DNA from: Vulcanimicrobiota bacterium
GTDB lineage: Bacteria; Vulcanimicrobiota; Vulcanimicrobiia; Vulcanimicrobiales; Vulcanimicrobiaceae
Assembly: GCA_003151115.1 (NCBI GenBank)
Contig: PLWS01000002.1
Span: forward strand, 620,001-684,000
Direction: 5' to 3'
DNA length: 64,000 nucleotides
Shown: in pieces, positions 42,231 through 50,876 of the stretch
How the letters are laid out: every line of letters begins with the position of its first letter
Numbering within the stretch: position 1 is the first letter of the stretch
Made by a program: the position numbers and the translations under genes
The notes under the pieces: generated by a model
Seen by the model: the letters and a program-made list of their open reading frames with translations, nothing else
Databases searched by the model: none
What the model was told of the DNA's origin: nothing

Positions 42231-42800
42231 GTGATCGCGACGCTTGAGACGCCACGGTTGATCCTGCGTCAATGGCGGGACGCCGATCTCGACACCTGGG
42301 CGGAGATGAACGCCGACCCCAGAGTCATGGAATTTTTCCCCGAACTGCTGGATCGCGCGCGCTCGGACGAATCTGCAGCCGGAATGCGGGACCGCATCGA
42401 TCGCGACGGCTACGGCCTTTGGGCAGTGGAGATCAAGGCGACCGCCGCCTTTGCCGGACTTATCGGCATCAATGAAATGGCCGGCGACATTCCCGTGACG
42501 CCGAAACGCGAAGTCGGATGGCGCTTAGCATTCGATGCGTGGGGTCACGGCTACGCGACCGAAGGCGCGCAGGCGTCCTTGCGTTTTGCATTCGACGAGC
42601 TCGGCTGGCCGGAAGTGGTGGCGGTTACCGCCGGAGTCAACGAACGATCGCAGCGCGTGATGCAGCGTCTGGGAATGATCCGCGACCCGGCTGCCGATTT
42701 CGAGCACCCGCGTGTGCCCGAAGGCAATCCGCTCCGCAAGCACGTGCTCTTTCGCATTCACCGGGAGCGCGTGGCCCGCGCTGTGAATACGCACGCCTGA
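42231..42800 (+). CDS. GNAT-family N-acetyltransferase
   Basis: A 189-residue RimJ/RimL-like acetyltransferase. It opens with ETPRLILRQWRDADLDTWAEM, has strands around GLWAVEI and FAGLIGI, the acetyl-CoA loop region VGWRLAFDAWGHGYATEGAQAS, and the ending VNERSQRVMQRLGM. It may acetylate a protein N-terminus or a small molecule. Nine bases follow hslU, and its stop overlaps def by one base, so it is part of the block though not part of the usual conserved order. Confidence 0.88.
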   Translation: MIATLETPRLILRQWRDADLDTWAEMNADPRVMEFFPELLDRARSDESAAGMRDRIDRDGYGLWAVEIKATAAFAGLIGINEMAGDIPVTPKREVGWRLAFDAWGHGYATEGAQASLRFAFDELGWPEVVAVTAGVNERSQRVMQRLGMIRDPAADFEHPRVPEGNPLRKHVLFRIHRERVARAVNTHA

Positions 42801-43318
42801 TGGCCTACCTGCGTCCAATCATGACCGAAAGCGAGCCCGTTTTGCGCCGCGTCGCAAAGAAAGTGGATCCGAAAGAGATTAGCGATCCGCTCTTTCAGCA
42901 GATGATCGACGACATGTTCGAAACGATGTACGCCGCGCCGGGAGTCGGGCTGGCCGCGCCGCAAATCAACGTCTCGAAGCGGCTGTTCGTGATCGACACC
43001 GGTGAAGACGAAGAGCATCCCGGGGGCACCAAGCATGCCGTTATCAATCCGAAGATCGAATCGGCGAAAGAAGAAGTGGAACTGCACGAAGGGTGTCTTT
43101 CCGTTCCGGGGTTTATCGGCGACATCGTGCGTTACGAGCGCGTGACGGTGACCGGACTCGACCGCCAGGGGAAGAAAATCAAACTCGAAGGCGGAGATCT
43201 CTTCGCGCAAGCTCTTCAACATGAAATCGACCACCTCAACGGCGTGCTGTACATCGACAAAGCCAAGAACATCCGCAAGCCGGCGCCTAAGGAGGAACAG
43301 GAAGAGGAAGAGATGTGA
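42800..43318 (+). CDS. def: Peptide deformylase
   Basis: A 172-residue type 1 deformylase that removes the formyl group from new proteins. All three motifs are intact: GVGLAAPQ near residue 50, EGCLSVPG near 97 (metal Cys) and QHEIDHLNG near 141 (metal His pair and catalytic Glu). ATG 42800 shares its A with the previous stop (TGATG). The C-terminal tail KEEQEEEEM is acidic. Overlaps fmt by four bases; def-fmt-rsmB is a classic order. Confidence 0.97.
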   Translation: MAYLRPIMTESEPVLRRVAKKVDPKEISDPLFQQMIDDMFETMYAAPGVGLAAPQINVSKRLFVIDTGEDEEHPGGTKHAVINPKIESAKEEVELHEGCLSVPGFIGDIVRYERVTVTGLDRQGKKIKLEGGDLFAQALQHEIDHLNGVLYIDKAKNIRKPAPKEEQEEEEM

Positions 43319-44223
43319 AGACGCTCTTCTTCGGAACCAGCGATTTTTCAGTGCCGAGCTTGGAAGCCGCCGCACGGCGCACCGAGCTTCAGGGCGTCGT
43401 GACGCAGCCGGATCGCCCCGCGGGGCGCGGACACAAGCTCACGGCGCCGCCGGCAAAAATTGCGGCGGAGAAGCTCGGCATCCCGGTTTATCAGCCGGCT
43501 TCGCTGCGCGATTTCGCCGCGGAGCTCGCCGGCCGGCATTTGGATTTCTTTATCTTAGCTTCGTACGGAAAACTGATTCCGCAATCGCTGCTCGACGTGC
43601 CGAAGCTCGGATCGCTGAACGTTCATCCAAGCCTCTTGCCGCAGTACCGCGGCGCTACGCCGATTCAAAGCGCGCTGCGCGACGGCGCCTCGGAAACGGG
43701 CGTGACGATCATGCTGATGGATGCGGGACTCGACACCGGCGATATCGTGCTGCAAGAGCGTACGCCGGTTCTTCCCGGGGAAACCTACGGCGAGTTGCAC
43801 GACCGGCTCGCGCGCTTCGGCGCGCAAGCGCTGATACACGCCATCGACGCCGGGCGGGGTGGTGCATTCCCGCGAACGCCGCAAGATGGGAAGGCCACAA
43901 CGACACGCCCGCTGCGCAAAGAAGATCTCACCATCGATTGGAATTGGGAAGCGCCGCGCATCGTCAATTTCGTGCGCTCCCTTTCCCCGAACCCCGCGGC
44001 GCGCGCGGTTATCGCGAAGACGCCCGTGAAAATTCTGCGAGCCGAAGTCGCGCAATGGGAGCGCCCTTTGGTCGAGCCCGGCACGATTGCGAGCATGATC
44101 GGCGACGGGCTCGGCGTGCAAAGCGGAAACGGCGTGGTGAACGTGCTCGAAGTGATAGCGCCCAATCGCGGACCGCAGACGGGTGCGTCTTTCGGCGCGC
44201 AGTTCTTGCGCGCCGGCACATGA
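43315..44223 (+). CDS. fmt: Methionyl-tRNA formyltransferase
   Basis: A 302-residue Fmt, which formylates initiator Met-tRNA using 10-formyltetrahydrofolate. Landmarks are LFFGTSDFSVPSLEA at the start, VVTQPDRPAGRGHKL, NVHPSLLPQYRGATPIQSAL (catalytic Asn-His region) and DTGDIVLQE. The C-terminal OB domain for tRNA binding is present. The GTG start and the stop both overlap neighbours by four bases, tying it to def and rsmB. Confidence 0.97.
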   Translation: MKTLFFGTSDFSVPSLEAAARRTELQGVVTQPDRPAGRGHKLTAPPAKIAAEKLGIPVYQPASLRDFAAELAGRHLDFFILASYGKLIPQSLLDVPKLGSLNVHPSLLPQYRGATPIQSALRDGASETGVTIMLMDAGLDTGDIVLQERTPVLPGETYGELHDRLARFGAQALIHAIDAGRGGAFPRTPQDGKATTTRPLRKEDLTIDWNWEAPRIVNFVRSLSPNPAARAVIAKTPVKILRAEVAQWERPLVEPGTIASMIGDGLGVQSGNGVVNVLEVIAPNRGPQTGASFGAQFLRAGT

Positions 44224-45533
44224 CCGCGCGCGAGGTCGCGTTCCAAACCATCCGCGACGTCTTCCCGTTTGACGGATCGGCGGGCCGCGGCGCGCAGGAA
44301 GCGCTCGAGTATCGCGCCGGTAAGGAAAAGCTCGACGCCCGCGATCGCGCCTTTTGCACGCATCTGGTTTTCGGCACGATCAAGATGCGGCGTACGCTGG
44401 ATTGGTACTTGGTGCCCTACATCGGACAGCGCGGAAAAGCGCTGCCGCCCGCGATTGCCGAGATCTTGCGGTTCGGCTTCTACGAACTGTTGTTTAGCGC
44501 GGCCGCCGATCACGCGGTCGTCAGTCAGTGGGTCAATGCTGCCAAGAAACACGGACATCGAGGCACGGCCGGTTTGGTAAACGCGGTCCTCCGCGGCTGT
44601 CTGCGCGATCGTCCCGCTCCGCCGCAGCCGGCAGATTTCGAAAACGAAGACGAGTATTTAGGTACGCTCTACTCCTATCCGACGTGGATCGTGCGCCAGT
44701 GGCGCGCCGTCTTCGGATCGCAGTTGGAAGATGTGCTCAAAGCCTGCAACGAGCCGGCGCAGGCGGCGGTCACGTCCAATCGCAAACGGCAGAGCCGCGA
44801 AGAGCTCCAGAGCCGGTTCGCCGAACGCGGAATCGCCGCGCGGCCTTCGGCACTCTCCGACGATTCGCTGCTGCTGGAGAACGGCGCGGCGGCCGCAGCC
44901 GATGGTGAAGAGGCCGGGTGGTGGCTGCAGAGCGAGTCGTCGGCGATGGTCGTGGACGTGTTGAACCCGCAGAGCGGAGAGAAGATCATCGACGCGTGCA
45001 GCGGCCGCGGAAACAAGGCGCTGCAGATCGCCGCACGGCTGGACGGCCGGAACCCGCTGCTCTGCATCGATCGCGACCGGCGTAAGATCGAAACGCTGGT
45101 ACGTCGCGCGAAAAACGAAGGATTGGAAGTGACGGCGGTTGCCGGCGATGCGACGGCGCCGCTGCCGCAGCGAGTCGACCGCGTGCTGATCGATGCGCCG
45201 TGTTCGGGCTTGGGCGTTCTCGGCCGCCATCCCGAAGCGCGCTGGCGGAAGCATCCCGACGACGGCGAACGGTTGGCGCTCACGCAGCGTGCGCTGCTGG
45301 ACGCGCTGCTGCCGCAACTCTTTGACGGAGGCGCGATCGTCTACGCAGTCTGTTCGACCGATCCGCGAGAAACGACCGAGGTGATCGACTGGTGCCTGCG
45401 CTCGCACAACGTCGAGCGCGGCTTGATTCCCGGACATTTGGCGGAACTGCAGACGGCGCAGGGCGACGTACTGGTTCCTCCGGGTTTGCACGGCCGCGAC
45501 GGGTTTTACGTCGCGCGTTTGGAGCGCCGGTGA
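44220..45533 (+). CDS. rsmB: 16S rRNA m5C967 methyltransferase
   Basis: A 437-residue RsmB (Sun). The N-terminal NusB-like domain (AREVAFQTIRDVF, LDARDRAFCTHLVFGTIKMRRTLDW, LRFGFYELLF) is joined to a Rossmann methyltransferase domain with IIDACSGRGNKALQIAA, the DAPCSGLGVLGRHPE motif and the catalytic Cys in AVCSTDPRE. The SAM loop SGRGNKA departs from the usual AAPGGKT, a variation worth noting. ATG 44220 overlaps the fmt stop. It methylates C967 of 16S rRNA in E. coli. Confidence 0.95.
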   Translation: MTAREVAFQTIRDVFPFDGSAGRGAQEALEYRAGKEKLDARDRAFCTHLVFGTIKMRRTLDWYLVPYIGQRGKALPPAIAEILRFGFYELLFSAAADHAVVSQWVNAAKKHGHRGTAGLVNAVLRGCLRDRPAPPQPADFENEDEYLGTLYSYPTWIVRQWRAVFGSQLEDVLKACNEPAQAAVTSNRKRQSREELQSRFAERGIAARPSALSDDSLLLENGAAAAADGEEAGWWLQSESSAMVVDVLNPQSGEKIIDACSGRGNKALQIAARLDGRNPLLCIDRDRRKIETLVRRAKNEGLEVTAVAGDATAPLPQRVDRVLIDAPCSGLGVLGRHPEARWRKHPDDGERLALTQRALLDALLPQLFDGGAIVYAVCSTDPRETTEVIDWCLRSHNVERGLIPGHLAELQTAQGDVLVPPGLHGRDGFYVARLERR

Positions 45534-46198
45534 ATTTTTTCGAACGCGTTGAAGAAGCATGCGCCGCATTCGTCGAGCGCGCGTTCGCGAACATGTTTCC
45601 AAGCGATCTCGAACCGGCGCAGATCGCGCGTAAACTCGTTGCCACGATGGAAGCGCGCACCAAGCAAGCATCGGAAGGCGCCGTTGCTCCCGGACGGTAC
45701 GACGTGTACGTGCACGCCGACGATTACGAACGTCTCCAGGCGCACCGCGCGTATCTCGAGGCCGAGTGGACTGCGCTCTTGACCGACGTGGCCGAACGCG
45801 TCGGCATCGTCTTCCAGACGCCGCCGCGCATAGAATTGCTGGAGGGAGACGGCATGGTGGCAGGCGCCGTGGAGATCGCAACCGGGGGCGATCAGAGCGC
45901 GCGCGTGCATGGCGGCTTTACGCTGCGCGTTCTCGGCGGCGTCGCTTCCGAACCGCAATTCCGGGTCAGCGGCGCGGCGCGCGTCGGCCGGAGTCCGGAA
46001 AGCGACGTCCATCTGCCCGACCCCAGCGTTTCACGCAATCACGCGCTCTTCGACGTGCAAGACGGTGCGCTCGTCGTCCACGATGCCGGTTCGACCAACG
46101 GCACATACGTGAACGAAGAACGCGTCGATACCGCGGTGCTCAAACCGGGCGACGTCGTGGCGTTCGGAAAAGCGATGATGCGAGTGGAGCAGACATGA
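45530..46198 (+). CDS. FhaA-like protein: DUF3662 plus FHA domain
   Basis: A 222-residue protein. The N-terminal DUF3662 region (FFERVEEACAAFVERAFANMF, EPAQIARKLVATMEARTK, GRYDVYVHADDYERL) matches actinobacterial FhaA. A C-terminal FHA domain (RVGRSPESDVHLPDPSVSRNHALF, DAGSTNGTYVNEERV) binds phosphothreonine peptides. In actinobacteria fhaA-fhaB-pstP-rodA-pbpA-pknB control cell-wall growth; here the first four are recognisable in that order but no kinase gene follows. GTG 45530 overlaps the rsmB stop. Confidence 0.9.
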   Translation: MNFFERVEEACAAFVERAFANMFPSDLEPAQIARKLVATMEARTKQASEGAVAPGRYDVYVHADDYERLQAHRAYLEAEWTALLTDVAERVGIVFQTPPRIELLEGDGMVAGAVEIATGGDQSARVHGGFTLRVLGGVASEPQFRVSGAARVGRSPESDVHLPDPSVSRNHALFDVQDGALVVHDAGSTNGTYVNEERVDTAVLKPGDVVAFGKAMMRVEQT

Positions 46199-46617
46199 CG
46201 TTTCCGGCCCAGATGCGGATCGGCTCGCTCGAGATTTTGGCCGCGCTCGCGGTTTTCGGGGCGGTCGTCGGCCGGCACCGTTTTGCGGCAACGCCTGTGG
46301 GTCCGGAGCACATGCTCGCTCTCTTGAGCGTGAACGGCCGCATGGTCGAGCTCGATATCGCTCAAGGCCATGCGCCGCGCGTTATCGGGCGCTCTTCCGA
46401 AGCCGACGTCCCGCTGGCCGATCCCGAGACGAGCCGGCGGCATTCGGCGCTACAGGCCGCCGGGGGCGCGCTCTACCTGACCGACCTGGGAAGCCGTAAC
46501 GGCACTTTTCTTAATGGAAAACGGCTGGCCGGCGAAGGCATTGAACTCAAAGTTGGGGATCATGTAGACGTGGGGAACACGCGACTCGAAATCGTGGAAG
46601 TCCGGGCCCTCCCGTGA
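46195..46617 (+). CDS. Membrane-anchored FHA-domain protein (FhaB-like)
   Basis: A 140-residue protein with one N-terminal helix (LEILAALAVFGAVVGRHRF) and an FHA domain (RVIGRSSEADVPLADPETSRRHSALQ, DLGSRNGTFLNGKRL) bearing the Arg, Ser and Asn residues that read phosphothreonine. The layout, helix then FHA, matches FhaB, which recruits partners to the membrane near cell-wall machinery. ATG overlaps on both sides join it to the FhaA-like and PP2C-like genes. Confidence 0.9.
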   Translation: MTFPAQMRIGSLEILAALAVFGAVVGRHRFAATPVGPEHMLALLSVNGRMVELDIAQGHAPRVIGRSSEADVPLADPETSRRHSALQAAGGALYLTDLGSRNGTFLNGKRLAGEGIELKVGDHVDVGNTRLEIVEVRALP

Positions 46618-47264
46618 ACGTCGCGGTAAGCGGCGACCGCGGATGCTGCCTTTCGCAGCGGTTTTCCGACGAGAGTTACCTTTTTGCCGTGGCCACCGGC
46701 TTCGGACGGATCGACGGCGAGCCCGTCGCTTCATTCGCGCTGACGAACCTGAGCCGCCGCATGCAGCGCGCGCGAGCACGCACCGTTGCCGCCATGCTCG
46801 GCGGCGTTATCGCACGCGTGAACGACGAACTGCACGCTCGCAGCGCTTCTCATGAGGATTACGTGACGGCCGGCGCTTCGATGACCGCAATCTTCTTGTT
46901 GCGCGAACGCGCATATGTCGCGCACGTCGGATCGACCGCGGCTTATTTGGTGCGCGGCGGTTCGGTGACGGCGCTGACCAAGAACGACGCCTTTTCCGAC
47001 GAGCTCGGCCTTCCCGTGCTGATCCGCGCGCTCGGGCTGACGCGCACGCTCGACGTGCCCGTATCGGCGTTCGCGCTGGCGCCCGGCGATGCACTGGTGC
47101 TTGCCGAGCACGAGCTGCCGGCGCGCGCGGAACGGCTCGTCGTTACGTTTACCGGCGCTCAGAAAGCGGAGGTTCCGGCATCCGCCGAGGCGCACACCGC
47201 AAAATCGATACTTACCGGAGTGCTGGCGACCGCTCTTTTCTACGCGGTGCTCAGCATAAGATAA
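46614..47264 (+). CDS. PP2C-like protein, probably inactive phosphatase
   Basis: A 216-residue protein in the place of PstP/PrpC. The PP2C fold is suggested by FAVATGFGRIDGEPVASFAL, GASMTAIFLLRERAYVAHVGSTAAYLVRGG and LTKNDAF. The metal-binding Asp residues of real phosphatases (NEDs near the start, DGMGG, SDGL, and the late DN) are replaced, for example ATGFG for DGMGG and AEHEL for SDGL. It ends in a membrane helix (ILTGVLATALFYAVLSI). A pseudophosphatase that scaffolds or binds phosphoproteins is likely. Overlaps its FHA neighbour by four bases. Confidence 0.75.
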   Translation: MNVAVSGDRGCCLSQRFSDESYLFAVATGFGRIDGEPVASFALTNLSRRMQRARARTVAAMLGGVIARVNDELHARSASHEDYVTAGASMTAIFLLRERAYVAHVGSTAAYLVRGGSVTALTKNDAFSDELGLPVLIRALGLTRTLDVPVSAFALAPGDALVLAEHELPARAERLVVTFTGAQKAEVPASAEAHTAKSILTGVLATALFYAVLSIR

Positions 47265-48487
47265 CCGCACTCGTTCCCACCGCGATAGCGCTTGCGTTTG
47301 CGGCGCTCGCGCTTTCCTTCGCTCCGCCTAAAACGATCGGGCCGCCGTGGCTGCTTGCGGTGCTCGCGATTCTGTGCGTCGTATGGGTGGCCGCGCAGCC
47401 GCGCGGCTCGGCGCGCGACAACGCGCTGCCGGCATTTGCGATCGTTCTCTCCACCGTCGGATTGCTCGCGGTGGCGCGGATCTCTCCCGAGCTCGCGCAC
47501 CGTCAACAATATTGGCTGCTCGTCTCGCTGCTGCTGGCGGTCGGCTTCGGCCCGGTCTTTACCAACTTCCGGCGCATGGCGGCGATCAAGTACCTTTGGG
47601 TGCTGCTCTCGCTGGTGCTCTTCGGGATGCTGCTGGCTTTTGGTAAAGAGGTCAACGGCGCGCGGCTGTGGATCCAAATCGGACCGATTCAATACGAACC
47701 GGTCGAACTGATCAAACTCTTCATCGTGTTTTTCCTGGCCGCGTACTTGGCAGAGACGGCCGACGTGATTGCCGCCGCCAGGCCGTGGTCGATTCGCGCC
47801 AATCTCAAGTATTTGGGCCCGCTGATTCTCGGCTGGGGCCTCTCGATGGCGATCTTGGTCTTGCAGCGCGACATCGGCATGGCGGCGCTGCTGCTCGCGA
47901 CGTTTGCGGTTTTGCTCTATGCGGGAACGCGGCGGATCGATTTGCTCGTCGGCAGCTGCGCGCTCTTCGTGGGCGTGGCGTTCTGGGCGATGCATCACTA
48001 CAGTTATGTCAGCACGCGCATCGCGGTCTGGCGCAATCCGTTTGCGGATCCGCTGGGCGCCGGCTATCAAGCTTCGCAGGGATATTATTCGCTGGCCGCC
48101 GGCGGTTTGTTCGGCACCGGCTACCGGCTCGGCCATCCCGGTTTTATTCCGGCCGCGGCGACGGATTACGTCTACGCGGCGATCAGCGAAGAGTTCGGCC
48201 TCATCGGCGCATTGATCGTGCTCGGCTTATTTTTGCTGCTCGTGTATCGCGTGCTCGCAATTGCGGCGAGCCAGCCCGATCTCTACGCCGGCCTGCTGGC
48301 GGTGGGTCTGTCTGCGACACTCGCTTTCCAGGTCTTCATTATCGTCGGCGGCGTTATCGGGCTCTTTCCGCTCACGGGCATTACGCTGCCGTTCATCTCA
48401 TACGGCGGCAGCTCGCTCGTCGCCAACTTTTTATTGGTGGCCCTGGCGTGGGCGATGAGCGCGCAGCGATCTCCGGCGAGCCCGTGA
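47261..48487 (+). CDS. FtsW/RodA/SpoVE family peptidoglycan polymerase
   Basis: A SEDS protein of about 375-408 residues that polymerises lipid II. Key segments are NGARLWIQIGPIQYEPVELIKLFIVFFLA, AILVLQRDIGMAALL with the catalytic-region Asp, YYSLAAGGLFGTGYRLGHPGFIPAAATDYVYAAISEEFGLIG, and GITLPFISYGGSSL. The first ordinary start is GTG 47360, but hydrophobic coding sequence continues upstream for 33 codons to ATA 47261, which overlaps the previous stop as ATAA where other joints show ATGA. Two extra N-terminal helices would match actinobacterial RodA. I place the start at ATA with caution. Confidence 0.85.
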   Translation: MTALVPTAIALAFAALALSFAPPKTIGPPWLLAVLAILCVVWVAAQPRGSARDNALPAFAIVLSTVGLLAVARISPELAHRQQYWLLVSLLLAVGFGPVFTNFRRMAAIKYLWVLLSLVLFGMLLAFGKEVNGARLWIQIGPIQYEPVELIKLFIVFFLAAYLAETADVIAAARPWSIRANLKYLGPLILGWGLSMAILVLQRDIGMAALLLATFAVLLYAGTRRIDLLVGSCALFVGVAFWAMHHYSYVSTRIAVWRNPFADPLGAGYQASQGYYSLAAGGLFGTGYRLGHPGFIPAAATDYVYAAISEEFGLIGALIVLGLFLLLVYRVLAIAASQPDLYAGLLAVGLSATLAFQVFIIVGGVIGLFPLTGITLPFISYGGSSLVANFLLVALAWAMSAQRSPASP

Positions 48488-48547
48488 ATTGCTATGCTTT
48501 TGTTTGAATGGCAGGCGTAGCGCCCGAAGACGCGTGAAACCACGCTG

Positions 48548-50302
48548 ATGCCGTCGTTGCGGCGCAAACGCCTCGCGGCACCGGCGCTCTGCACGGTGCT
48601 TTGGCTGTTGTGCGCCCCGGCGGCTCACGCGGCCGTCTCCGGCTTCTTGAACGACGGATCGCGCACCGTGGAGCTGACCTCGCAGGTCCTGTACGCTCCC
48701 GGTTCTACCTCGGCTTCCGCCGTTTTGTCCGGCACGGCGGCGTTTTCCGCGAAGAACCCCAGCACGGGTGGCGGACTCTCAACCATCTGGATGCGCGTGC
48801 CGCTTGGTGCGGAAAAGAACGCGACCGGTCCATGGGTTCTCTCGCTGCCGCGAAACGTCACCGGCGGAGAGGCTTACGTGCCCGAACCCGCCGGCTATCG
48901 CAAGCTGCTGATTGGCTCGGCGGTACCGTTCAGCAGCCATGCCGAGTCGTATATGACGATCGGCGTCACGATCGATCGCACTGCCGCGCAAACGGCAAAG
49001 CCGGTTTTTCTGCACCTCCTCTACCATGCCGACTCGCCGCTCTGGGTGCGCGCGAATACGATGCGCGACCGGATCTCCCAAAGTTTTCTCTACCGGCTGG
49101 TCGACGGGCTCTTCTTTGGAATTCTGCTGGCGATCGGGCTCTGCAATCTGTACGTCGCCTTTGCGGTACGCGACCGCAGCGCGGCATGGTTCGTCGGCTA
49201 TGTCGGCGCGCTGATCGCAAACGAACTCATCACGACCGGACTGGGAAGCGCGTACCTCTGGCCTGGAATCGGATTCGACGCGCGCTGGCCCAGCGTGGTC
49301 ACCGAACTGTTGGCGTTCGGAACGTTCCTCGGATTAACGCGCTCGTTTCTGCAAACTCGCGCCGCCGCACCCAAATGGGACCGGCTGCTGATTCTCGGGT
49401 TCGTTGCCGTAGCCGTATCGGAAATCGCGCGCCACGCGTTTCCCGGCGGCGAACGGTTTGCGGCGCTGGTGATGCTCGTGCAGTTCGCAGCGATGATCGT
49501 CACGGTCGGCGCAGGCGTGGTTCGCATGCGGGCCGGATATCATCCCGCGCGATTCTTCGTTGCGGCTTTCGTGCCGGCGCTGGCGGGCATCATGGCCAAC
49601 CTCGCCTACAACCTTTTCGCGCCGTCGGGCAATTGGTTCTTCGCGGAGAACGGTGTCGAGTTCGGCGCGATGGCGGAATGCGTCATTCTTTCCTTCAGTC
49701 TGCTCGATCGCATCCGCATTTTGGACGTCGAACGCTCGAAAGCGCAAGCCGAACTGCTGCGGACGGCGCAGCGCAACCTGGAACTGAAGACGCTCGCGAC
49801 GCGCGATGCGCTAACGGGGATCGACAACCGTTTGGCGTTTTTTGAGACATTTGAAGACGAGATCGAATACGCGCGCCGTTCCGGCTTGCTTTTGGGCGTG
49901 CTGTACATCGATCTCGACGACTTCAAAGCCGTCAACGACCGCTACGGCCACCGTGTCGGCGACATCTTGCTGCAGATTTTTTCGCGCCGCTTGAAAAATG
50001 CGGTGCGCCCCGGCGACACGGTCGCGCGCATGGGCGGCGACGAGTTCGCCGTGCTCGTCACCGGCTTGAGCGAAGCTGCGGTCCTCGATGCGGTGCAAGC
50101 CAACGTCGTGCGGATTTTGGATACGCATATCATGGTGGAGGGTTCGCTGGTGACGGTGGGCATGAGCGTCGGCGCTGCGATCTTTCCGCGCGACGGTGAA
50201 GAGGCCGATGCGCTGATGGAATCTGCCGATCACCGCATGTATCACGCCAAGCAAGGAGGCGCGCAGGCACCCGCCGCCGAGGGTAAAACTAGCGACGTCT
50301 GA
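48548..50302 (+). CDS. Diguanylate cyclase with 7TMR-DISM sensor
   Basis: A 584-residue membrane sensor. A signal peptide (cleavage near HAAVS) precedes a periplasmic 7TMR-DISM domain (about 30-175) and seven membrane helices (about 185-390). A coiled segment (ERSKAQAELLRTAQRNLELKTLA) leads to a GGDEF domain with an intact active site (ARMGGDEFAVL near residue 496), LYIDLDDFKAVND and an inhibitory RxxD site (RPGD) five residues before it. It should make cyclic di-GMP in response to an external ligand and be feedback-inhibited. It stands 60 bases after rodA. Confidence 0.95.
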   Translation: MPSLRRKRLAAPALCTVLWLLCAPAAHAAVSGFLNDGSRTVELTSQVLYAPGSTSASAVLSGTAAFSAKNPSTGGGLSTIWMRVPLGAEKNATGPWVLSLPRNVTGGEAYVPEPAGYRKLLIGSAVPFSSHAESYMTIGVTIDRTAAQTAKPVFLHLLYHADSPLWVRANTMRDRISQSFLYRLVDGLFFGILLAIGLCNLYVAFAVRDRSAAWFVGYVGALIANELITTGLGSAYLWPGIGFDARWPSVVTELLAFGTFLGLTRSFLQTRAAAPKWDRLLILGFVAVAVSEIARHAFPGGERFAALVMLVQFAAMIVTVGAGVVRMRAGYHPARFFVAAFVPALAGIMANLAYNLFAPSGNWFFAENGVEFGAMAECVILSFSLLDRIRILDVERSKAQAELLRTAQRNLELKTLATRDALTGIDNRLAFFETFEDEIEYARRSGLLLGVLYIDLDDFKAVNDRYGHRVGDILLQIFSRRLKNAVRPGDTVARMGGDEFAVLVTGLSEAAVLDAVQANVVRILDTHIMVEGSLVTVGMSVGAAIFPRDGEEADALMESADHRMYHAKQGGAQAPAAEGKTSDV

Positions 50303-50335
50303 CGTCTAAGGATGTCTAAAGCGGAAGGAAGAGGC

Positions 50336-50797
50336 ATGCGTTCAGGAATCGGCATTCTCGTTGGAACGGCGCTCCTATCAGCGGGTTTAGCGGCCTGTTC
50401 GAACTCCAGCGGGAGCAGCACCACGACCACGAAGACCGCGGCGGCGACAGCTGCGCCTGCGATGAAGACCACCAAAGTGATGGCCAGTTCCAACGGCCTC
50501 GCGGTCTATACGACGAACTGCTCGACGTGCCACCAAAGCGACGGCAAGGGCGCGATCGGGCCGCCGCTCGCCGGCAATCCCGTAGTGACGGGCGACGCGA
50601 GCAAAGTTATTCACATCGTGAACGGCGGACTGACCGGCACGATTTCCGTCAACGGTAAAACCTATAACGGAACGATGCCGACCTGGAGGGGCGTGCTCAG
50701 CACCGGCGATATCGCCGCGGTGATCACATACATTCGATCGTCTTGGGGAAACAAGACCGGCCCGGTAACGTCGGCACAAGTCTCGTCGACCCCGTAG
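50336..50797 (+). CDS. Cytochrome c lipoprotein
   Basis: A 153-residue class I cytochrome c. The lipobox LLSAGLAAC anchors it to the membrane and a Thr/Ala-rich linker follows. The haem site is CSTCH near residue 62 with DGKGAIGPPLAGNP after it; the axial Met is in GTMPTWRG. ATG 50336 is preferred over 50312 because AAGGAAGAGG lies ahead and the signal peptide then starts properly. It should carry electrons at the outer face of the membrane. Partner oxidase not in the window. Confidence 0.92.
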   Translation: MRSGIGILVGTALLSAGLAACSNSSGSSTTTTKTAAATAAPAMKTTKVMASSNGLAVYTTNCSTCHQSDGKGAIGPPLAGNPVVTGDASKVIHIVNGGLTGTISVNGKTYNGTMPTWRGVLSTGDIAAVITYIRSSWGNKTGPVTSAQVSSTP

Positions 50798-50876
50798 CAT
50801 AACCGCAGCGAGGGCCTGCACGCTCCACGTTTATTTGGCGCGCGGCGCGGGGAGCTATGCGTCAAAGGAGCTTGAC

